From assembly GCA_014860175.1 (NCBI GenBank), contig JACZKF010000141.1, positions 1 to 5,227 on the forward strand: 5,227 nt of DNA, in the 5' to 3' direction. How positions within the stretch are numbered: the stretch's first letter is position 1; each line of letters opens with the position of its first letter. Below, piece after piece: positions 1-3,925 of the stretch. The notes under the pieces were generated by a model that saw only the letters and a program-made list of their open reading frames with translations, made no database searches and had not been told where the DNA came from. The position numbers and the translations under genes are program-made. Origin of the DNA: Desulfuromonadales bacterium. GTDB taxonomy: Bacteria > Desulfobacterota > Desulfuromonadia > Desulfuromonadales > JACZKF01.

Positions 1-32
1 ATTCAAAATTCAAAATTCAAAATTCAAAATTC
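1..32. repeat. ATTCAAA tandem heptamer repeat, about 4.6 copies
   Basis: Four perfect copies of ATTCAAA (1-28) are followed by a partial copy ATTC (29-32), running off the left edge. It is AT-rich against a GC-rich background. The trmJ reading frame is open through it (reading Ile-Gln-Asn-Ser-Lys-Phe-Lys and so on), so it is either an extended N-terminus or the sequence just upstream of the gene. The 7-bp unit is not a multiple of three, so a change in copy number would shift the frame of anything started upstream. The total copy number cannot be known because the window starts inside the array. Confidence 0.9.
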
Positions 33-801
33 GCCCCTTTCAAATATCTCCGTCATTCTCGTCGAGCCTCAAGGGGCGCTGAATGTCGGGTCAGTGGCCC
101 GGGCGATGGCAAATTTTGGCTTGAGCGATCTGCGGCTGGTCAACCCCCAGACCGATTACCTGGGGGACGAGGGGCGGCGGATGGCGGTCAAGGCGACGCC
201 GCTCCTGGAGGAGGCCGGGCTCTTCTCCGATCTGGCAGCGGCCCTGGCCGACTGCACCTTCGCCGTCGGCACCACCCGGCGCTTCGGCAAATACCGGGAA
301 GATTTCCTCCACCCGGATCAGGCAGCGCGCCTGCTGCTGCCGTTGGCTGCCGAGGGGCGGGTCGCCCTGGTTTTCGGCCGCGAGGACAAGGGGCTGACCA
401 CCGCCGAGCTCGACCTTTGCCAGCGCCTCCTCACCATTCCGACCGATGCGGGGCTCCCCTCGATGAATCTTGCCCAGTCGGTCGCCATCTGCCTCTATGA
501 AGTCGGCCGGGCGGTCGGCGAGGCGGCGGGGAAAGCCACCAGCGGCCGGCGACTGGCCCGCGGGGCGGTTCTGGAGGGGATGTTCGACCACATGCGTCGT
601 ACCCTGCTCGAAATCGGCTTCCTCGACCCGCAAAACCCCGACCACATTCTTCACAGCTTCCGCCGCATCTTCGGCCGTGCCGGCCTCAGCGATCGCGAAG
701 TGAACATTCTGCATGGAATGCTGAGAAAAATAGACAGGGTGGAGAGGGAAAGAAAGAGGTACGAGACCGGAGGCAAGGGGCAAGAGGAAAATTCCAACTG
801 A
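1..801 (+). CDS. trmJ: TrmJ-type tRNA (cytidine/uridine-32-2'-O)-methyltransferase, 5' end not seen
   Basis: A SPOUT-class (TrmH/SpoU superfamily) RNA 2'-O-methyltransferase. The family methylates the ribose of C32/U32 in the tRNA anticodon loop using S-adenosylmethionine, in the cytoplasm. Counting codons from base 1, the first conserved strand is ISVILVEPQ (codons 16-24). Motif 1 is NVGSVARAMANFG (28-40) with the conserved Asn28 and Arg34. Motif 2 is VFGREDKGL (124-132) with Glu128. Motif 3, the knot, is LPSMNLAQSV (152-161) with Asn156. The C-terminal helical extension IGFLDPQNPDHILHSF and GRAGLSDREVNIL is typical of TrmJ rather than TrmL or TrmH, and points to TrmJ. The frame has no ATG, GTG or TTG between base 1 and the GTG at 94, which lies inside motif 1 and so cannot be the start. 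No ribosome binding site is visible either. The true start is therefore upstream of the window, is a rare codon, or has been lost. The last 20 or so residues are a charged, low-complexity tail. Family assignment is firm; the exact nucleotide target is inferred. Confidence 0.9.
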   Translation: MQNSKFKIQNSPLSNISVILVEPQGALNVGSVARAMANFGLSDLRLVNPQTDYLGDEGRRMAVKATPLLEEAGLFSDLAAALADCTFAVGTTRRFGKYREDFLHPDQAARLLLPLAAEGRVALVFGREDKGLTTAELDLCQRLLTIPTDAGLPSMNLAQSVAICLYEVGRAVGEAAGKATSGRRLARGAVLEGMFDHMRRTLLEIGFLDPQNPDHILHSFRRIFGRAGLSDREVNILHGMLRKIDRVERERKRYETGGKGQEENSN

Positions 802-861
802 CGTCCCCGGGGTCTCTGCGGTATTCTATTCCTTGGCCTTTAGCCCTGGCCCCTAGCCTGG
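771..861. repeat. low-complexity intergenic repeat: imperfect inverted repeat plus 13-bp tandem
   Basis: Bases 771-786 (AGGCAAGGGGCAAGAG, at the 3' end of trmJ) match the reverse complement of 844-859 at 13 of 16 positions. The right arm lies in a tandem of 13-bp units (831-843, 844-856, partial 857-861; 10 of 13 identical between the two full units) containing GGCCTTTAGCC and GGCCCCTAGCC. The centre holds the palindrome CCCCGGGG (806-813) inside GTCCCCGGGGTC. No T-run follows, so it does not look like an intrinsic terminator. It resembles the short purine/pyrimidine-biased repeats scattered between genes in many bacteria, and it supplies the codons for the end of TrmJ. The 67-bp gap before the next gene holds nothing else that I can see. 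Confidence 0.5.
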
Positions 862-868
862 AAACCCT

Positions 869-1243
869 ATGAACCCGTTTCACACTGAAATCCTCCCCAA
901 CGGCCTTGCCGTCGAGTTCTTCGACCACTCCAATCGTTACTTCGGCGATTATTGGCACCTTGACCTGGAGGTGCGCTGCCGGGTCCCTCTGACGGCCGCC
1001 GGGCTGGAAGCGGCGGCTCTGGTTGCCGCCCGCCAACTGCTCGGAGAGGCGGTCGACTACCTGCGCCGGATGGAGAAGATGGGGGTCGCGACAGCGGATG
1101 TGAGCTCGAACCGGGACCTGCTGGTCGAGGGGTTTCTCGCCAGCGCCCGCCTCTACCTGTGTCATCCTTCTTTTCCAGGGCGCTTCGTACACCGCCGCCT
1201 GGAGGAGGCGCAGCAGTCCAAGCGCCCCTACCTGGCCCGATGA
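869..1243 (+). CDS. small conserved-looking protein of unknown function, coupled to rlmD
   Basis: I do not recognise this 124-residue protein. It has no signal peptide or membrane segment and is probably cytoplasmic. Residues 5-41 look like beta strands with an aromatic-rich stretch (VEFFDHSNRYFGDYWHLDLE, residues 15-34). Residues 42-72 are an Ala/Leu-rich amphipathic helix, and 83-97 form a second helix. The C-terminus is basic (RRLEEAQQSKRPYLAR). There are two cysteines, Cys37 and Cys98, not arranged as a metal site. The ATG at 869 has only a weak ribosome binding site (GGAAA at 860-864). Its TGA overlaps the rlmD ATG in an ATGA, so the two genes are almost certainly co-transcribed and translationally coupled. 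The tight coupling and normal base composition argue that it is real. A role connected with RNA modification is only guilt by association. Confidence 0.75.
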   Translation: MNPFHTEILPNGLAVEFFDHSNRYFGDYWHLDLEVRCRVPLTAAGLEAAALVAARQLLGEAVDYLRRMEKMGVATADVSSNRDLLVEGFLASARLYLCHPSFPGRFVHRRLEEAQQSKRPYLAR

Positions 1244-2529
1244 TCGAGCTGACCATCGAGTCGCTCGCCTACGGCGGCAGCGGCGTCGGGCGCCACGACG
1301 GGAAGGCGATTTTCGTCCCCTTCACCGCCCCTGGCGACCGGATCCGTTGCCGCGTGGAGCGCGAAAAGAAGAACTACGCCGACGCCGAGCTGGTGGAGCT
1401 GTTGGCTCCGGCAGCGCAGCGCCGTCATCCCCCCTGCCCGGTGTTCGGCCGCTGTGGCGGCTGCCAGTGGCAGCATCTGTCGTACCCTGAGCAGACTCTC
1501 TGGAAAGAGCGGCTGCTGGGCGAAGCGCTGCGCCGTCAGGCGGGGGTGATCGACCCGCAAGTCCTGCCGCTGGTCCCGGCCCCGGACGAATGGCACTATC
1601 GCAGCCGGGTACAGTTCAAGTGCCGGCTGACGCCGAAAGGTTTTGTCACCGGCTTTTACCGCCGCGCCAGCCATTACGTCATCGATGTGGCGCACTGCCC
1701 CATCTCCGACCAGCGCCTCAACCAGGTGCTTCGCCTGTTTCGCCAGTGGCTTCCCCCCTCCTCGGCGGCGGCCCAGATCCCCCAGCTCGATCTCGAGGTT
1801 GGAGCCGACGGCACGGTGCGGGCGGTGGTCCATTACCTCGGTACCGATCCCGAGCCTCTTGCCGCTTACCTGCGCCCCCTGGCCGAGTCGATCGGCCTGG
1901 CGCTGTTTCTGCAGACCGGCCGCAAAAGTACACTGACGCAGGTGACTGGCCCGTCGCAGCTGGTCATCGAAGTCGATGAGCCAGCGTTGCGACTGGCCTA
2001 TGGGGCTGGAGGGTTCGCCCAGGTCAATCTGGCGCAGAATCGGGCCCTGGTGGCGGCCGTGGTGCAGGCGGCGGCCCTGACCGGTACCGAGCTGGTCCTC
2101 GACCTGTTCTGCGGCATGGGGAACTTCTCCCTGCCGCTGGCGCGCCGGGCGGCGGCCGTGGTCGGGGTGGAGGAGTATCCCCCGGCCATTGTTCAGGCGC
2201 GGCAAAATGCCGCCGCCAACGGGGTGGCAGGGGCCGAATTTCATGCCACCCCGGCCGAGGGGGCGGCGTCCCGCTTCGGCACCCCTCACCCCTTCGATCT
2301 GGTTGTCCTTGATCCCCCGCGTACCGGCGCCCTGGCCGTGGTCAAAGACCTTTTGCAGGTGCGCCCCCAGCGTGTTCTCTACGTCTCCTGCGATCCAGCC
2401 ACCCTGGCCCGGGATCTGCGTCCTTTGCTGCACGGCGGCTACGAACTGGTCTGGTCCCGCCCCTTCGATCTGTTCCCCCAGACCTACCATCTGGAGAGTC
2501 TTTCATTTTTGCGTCTCATCACTGGTTGA
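1240..2529 (+). CDS. rlmD: 23S rRNA (uracil-C5)-methyltransferase, RlmD/RumA type
   Basis: A 429-residue TrmA/RumA-family enzyme that makes 5-methyluridine in 23S rRNA (U1939 in E. coli numbering) using S-adenosylmethionine. Residues 1-55 form a TRAM RNA-binding domain (ESLAYGGSGVGRHDGKAIFV). Four cysteines that bind a 4Fe-4S cluster in RumA are present: Cys66, Cys72, Cys75 (C-x5-C-x2-C) and Cys153. The methyltransferase domain has the substrate-loop FAQVN with Gln261, the SAM-binding DLFCGMGNF (288-296), DPPR (358-361), the nucleophile Cys384 in YVSCDP, and the catalytic Glu419 in QTYHLESL. These line up with E. coli RumA at nearly constant offsets. The frame can be extended upstream to 1159, but the TRAM domain begins at the ATG at 1240. 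That ATG overlaps the previous stop codon (ATGA) and has no ribosome binding site of its own, so translation is probably coupled. Choice of RlmD over the related RlmC or RlmCD follows from the cysteines and lineage, not from proof of site. Confidence 0.92.
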   Translation: MIELTIESLAYGGSGVGRHDGKAIFVPFTAPGDRIRCRVEREKKNYADAELVELLAPAAQRRHPPCPVFGRCGGCQWQHLSYPEQTLWKERLLGEALRRQAGVIDPQVLPLVPAPDEWHYRSRVQFKCRLTPKGFVTGFYRRASHYVIDVAHCPISDQRLNQVLRLFRQWLPPSSAAAQIPQLDLEVGADGTVRAVVHYLGTDPEPLAAYLRPLAESIGLALFLQTGRKSTLTQVTGPSQLVIEVDEPALRLAYGAGGFAQVNLAQNRALVAAVVQAAALTGTELVLDLFCGMGNFSLPLARRAAAVVGVEEYPPAIVQARQNAAANGVAGAEFHATPAEGAASRFGTPHPFDLVVLDPPRTGALAVVKDLLQVRPQRVLYVSCDPATLARDLRPLLHGGYELVWSRPFDLFPQTYHLESLSFLRLITG

Positions 2530-2554
2530 CAACAGCCGGTCGGCAGGGGAAAAT
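2526..2554 (+). promoter_or_regulatory. candidate sigma-70 promoter for the exported-protein gene
   Basis: A perfect -35 hexamer TTGACA (2526-2531) overlaps the rlmD stop codon. It is followed after 17 bp by GAAAAT (2549-2554), which matches the TATAAT consensus at 4 of 6 positions. The downstream stretch is AT-rich. Transcription would start near 2561, giving a leader of about 35 bases. The -10 box is mediocre, so this is a candidate only; the gene could also be reached by read-through from rlmD, since I see no terminator between them. Confidence 0.45.
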
Positions 2555-2576
2555 GAAATTAATCCATTTTTTCTGT

Positions 2577-2594
2577 TCCTGTTACAGGAGGTGA
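2577..2594 (+). promoter_or_regulatory. strong ribosome binding site within a perfect palindrome
   Basis: AGGAGGTGA (2586-2594) is a near-perfect Shine-Dalgarno sequence just before the ATG at 2597 and decides that start. Its first bases are the right half of a 13-bp palindrome, TCCTGTTACAGGA (2577-2589). In RNA this could form a 5-bp stem with a TTA loop hiding AGGA of the ribosome binding site. In DNA it could be a small operator. The ribosome binding site is clear; the regulatory reading is speculative because such a short stem is weak. Confidence 0.7.
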
Positions 2595-2596
2595 AG

Positions 2597-3235
2597 ATGC
2601 GCCGTCTTGGTTCCCTGTTGGGGTTTTTTCTTTTGCTGGTCGGCTCCGCCTGGGCCGCGTCGATCCCGGTCGGTTCCGAACTCATCGTTGAGCTGCCGCC
2701 CCTCAGTGAGCGCTGGCAGGTTTCCGCTCTCCCTCCCGATTTTCTGGTGAAGGAGATCGCCGAGCATCTGGGGCATGAGTTGGCCGCCGAAGGGAAAACC
2801 CCCTCGGAAGCGGAAATTCTTAAAGTGGCAGAGAAGCGGCTCGCGGCCAATGAGGCGTTCGTCTGCAACCCCGCCAGCGGTTCCTGCCTGCTCATCGATT
2901 TCAGTCCGCTGCGGCCGGACGAAAAAGCCCCCGGACGTCGCCAGGTCGCAGCATCCGCCCGCTACGCGGCCGAAGGACTCGCTGATGAAGAAGGACTTTC
3001 AGATCTGCAGCAAACAGCCGCCAAGGCCAACCTGCCCGGGTCACGCCATGTCTATCGCATCGATGCCCGCTATCGGCAACACGGTGAGCCTCGCCAGTTC
3101 ATCGGCTATGTCGGCTTTGCGCAACCGTCCTGGTTTTATCTCTACTATACCGATTCGCTGGCTGACCCTGCCGACCTTGCCGAAATGGAGAAGCTTTTTC
3201 AAGGGGTGGTCGTCCGGCCGGCCGGGGGTCGCTGA
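2597..3235 (+). CDS. exported protein of unknown function with Sec signal peptide
   Basis: I cannot assign this 212-residue protein to a named family. It begins with a clear Sec signal peptide: basic MRR, a hydrophobic core (LLGFFLLLVGS) and an A-W-A site predicting cleavage after Ala20. There is no lipobox, so a soluble periplasmic or secreted protein is expected. The mature part has a helical, charged region (about 48-87), two cysteines only (Cys90 and Cys97, C-x6-C) that could form a disulphide, a polar linker (about 104-150), and a C-terminal strand-rich part ending WFYLYYTDSLADPADLAEME then LFQGVVV. A strand followed by a helix and a final strand is reminiscent of small alpha/beta exported proteins of the PsbP/Mog1 kind, but this is a weak impression. 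The frame is open upstream into rlmD, but the ribosome binding site and signal peptide fix the ATG at 2597. Its location between RNA genes says nothing about its role. Confidence 0.85.
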   Translation: MRRLGSLLGFFLLLVGSAWAASIPVGSELIVELPPLSERWQVSALPPDFLVKEIAEHLGHELAAEGKTPSEAEILKVAEKRLAANEAFVCNPASGSCLLIDFSPLRPDEKAPGRRQVAASARYAAEGLADEEGLSDLQQTAAKANLPGSRHVYRIDARYRQHGEPRQFIGYVGFAQPSWFYLYYTDSLADPADLAEMEKLFQGVVVRPAGGR

Positions 3236-3247
3236 ACCTTTTTTGGC

Positions 3248-3274
3248 TTGCATTTACGGTCCGTCCGTGATAAT
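3248..3274 (+). promoter_or_regulatory. candidate promoter of the rimP-nusA operon
   Basis: A good extended -10 element, TGATAAT (3268-3274; GATAAT matches TATAAT at 5 of 6), lies in the only intergenic stretch upstream of rimP. A weak -35, TTGCAT (3248-3253), sits at a short 15-bp spacing; TTGGCT (3243-3248) at 20 bp is the alternative. Transcription would begin near 3281, leaving a leader that contains the terminator hairpin at 3303-3335. The -10 is convincing, the -35 is not. Confidence 0.5.
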
Positions 3275-3302
3275 TTTTGGCTGTTATTGTTGTTCACTAC
3301 TG

Positions 3303-3335
3303 AAAGTGGGCTAGTTGCTCACTTTTTTTATTTTT
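3303..3335 (+). terminator. intrinsic terminator in the rimP leader, candidate attenuator
   Basis: AAAGTGGGC (3303-3311) pairs with GCTCACTTT (3317-3325): nine pairs including one G-U, with loop TAGTT. The 3' arm runs into a T-rich tract (3323-3329, then A and TTTTT to 3335). This is a textbook Rho-independent terminator. It ends about 10 bases before the rimP GTG, so any rimP message started upstream must pass through it. It can end transcripts of the exported-protein gene and also attenuate rimP-nusA. Upstream TTCACT (3293-3298) can pair with AGTGGG (3305-3310), which takes up the 5' arm of the terminator and gives a possible antiterminator. Terminator-bearing leaders before rimP have been proposed in other proteobacteria; homology to those is not claimed. 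Confidence 0.85.
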
Positions 3336-3345
3336 GGGGCCGAGA

Positions 3346-3834
3346 GTGCTGAACCCTACGGACATCGACAAAATCGGCGAACTCGCTGAACCGGTTCTGC
3401 GGGCGATGGGATTGGAACTGGTCGAGGTGGAGTTCAAGCGGGAAGGACGCGATTGGTTCCTGCGTTTCTTCATCGACAAAGAGGGGGGCGTCACGCTCGA
3501 TGACTGCGCCGCTTTCAGTCGCGAAATCGATGCGGTACTGGAAGTGGAAGCGCTCCTCCCCGAAGCCTACCGGCTGGAGGTCTCTTCGCCTGGCCTTGAC
3601 CGCCCGCTGAAGAAGGAAGACGATTTCCGGCGGTTTGCCGGTCAGCAGATCAAGCTTAAAAGCCGCGAGCGGATCGATCCGGATGAGCGAGGGCATCTGC
3701 GCAAGACGTTCGTCGGTGAACTGCTAGGGCTCGAAAACGGGGTGGTTCGCCTCCGGCAAACCGACAAAAAAGGTGGCGAGATAGAGATTCCCCTGGAGGG
3801 GATCGAGCATGCCCACCTCGAACCTGAGTTTTGA
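3346..3834 (+). CDS. rimP: ribosome maturation factor RimP
   Basis: A cytoplasmic assembly factor for the 30S ribosomal subunit. The 162-residue length is close to the family norm (about 150 in E. coli). Residues 1-83 form the N-terminal domain, with the typical GLELVEVEFKREGRDWFLRF (22-41), the acidic helix start TLDDC (50-54) and the signature YRLEVSSPGLDRPL (75-88). Residues from about 90 on form the small Sm-like beta-barrel domain, ending in IEIPLEGIEHAHLEPEF. The start is taken as the GTG at 3346, preceded by GGGG (3336-3339). A TTG at 3334 is in frame, but it lies in the T-run of the terminator with no ribosome binding site. The gene is followed 91 bases later by nusA, the standard order for this operon. 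No unusual residue changes were noticed. Confidence 0.93.
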   Translation: MLNPTDIDKIGELAEPVLRAMGLELVEVEFKREGRDWFLRFFIDKEGGVTLDDCAAFSREIDAVLEVEALLPEAYRLEVSSPGLDRPLKKEDDFRRFAGQQIKLKSRERIDPDERGHLRKTFVGELLGLENGVVRLRQTDKKGGEIEIPLEGIEHAHLEPEF

Positions 3835-3878
3835 AGACGTGACCGCGCTGGTTTCTGGCGCCGGGAATATATGACAGG

Positions 3879-3896
3879 AAGTGGCCAAGGCCGCTT
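3879..3896 (+). other. hairpin in the rimP-nusA gap
   Basis: AAGTGGC (3879-3885) pairs with GCCGCTT (3890-3896), seven pairs including one G-U, with loop CAAG. No T-run follows, so it is not an intrinsic terminator. It lies about 17 bases upstream of the nusA ribosome binding site (AGGGGG, 3913-3918) and may be an mRNA processing or stability element, or chance. The rest of this 91-base gap shows no small gene with a ribosome binding site. Confidence 0.4.
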
Positions 3897-3925
3897 GCAA
3901 GGAGACCTCATTAGGGGGAAGCCGG

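Noticed and set aside
91..783. A minus-strand open frame of about 230 codons opposite trmJ
   Set aside because: The opposite strand encodes complete SPOUT motifs; this frame has low-complexity Gly/Arg/Gln composition typical of an antisense shadow.
802..820. CCCCGGGG-centred palindrome after trmJ as a terminator
   Set aside because: It has no loop and no following T-run.
1228..2490. A long minus-strand open frame of about 420 codons opposite rlmD
   Set aside because: It is the antisense shadow of a GC-rich gene with strong codon bias. The protein has no recognisable motif, while the + strand frame carries every RumA motif.
2189..2596. Upstream extension of the exported-protein frame into rlmD
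   Set aside because: The extension is out-of-frame rlmD sequence. The signal peptide and a near-perfect ribosome binding site place the start at 2597.
3221..3244. Terminator at the end of the exported-protein gene using CCGGCCGG and the T-run at 3239-3244
   Set aside because: The GC palindrome would leave an impossible loop and is not next to the T-run; the hairpin at 3303-3325 is a far better terminator.
3334..3345. TTG at 3334 as the rimP start
   Set aside because: It lies within the T-run of the terminator without a ribosome binding site. The GTG at 3346 fits the family N-terminus and has GGGG upstream.
3236..3345. A tRNA gene before rimP, as metY lies before rimP in E. coli
   Set aside because: No cloverleaf, T-loop GTTCGAATC-like box or other tRNA signature is present in the 110 bases; only promoter-like and terminator sequences are seen.
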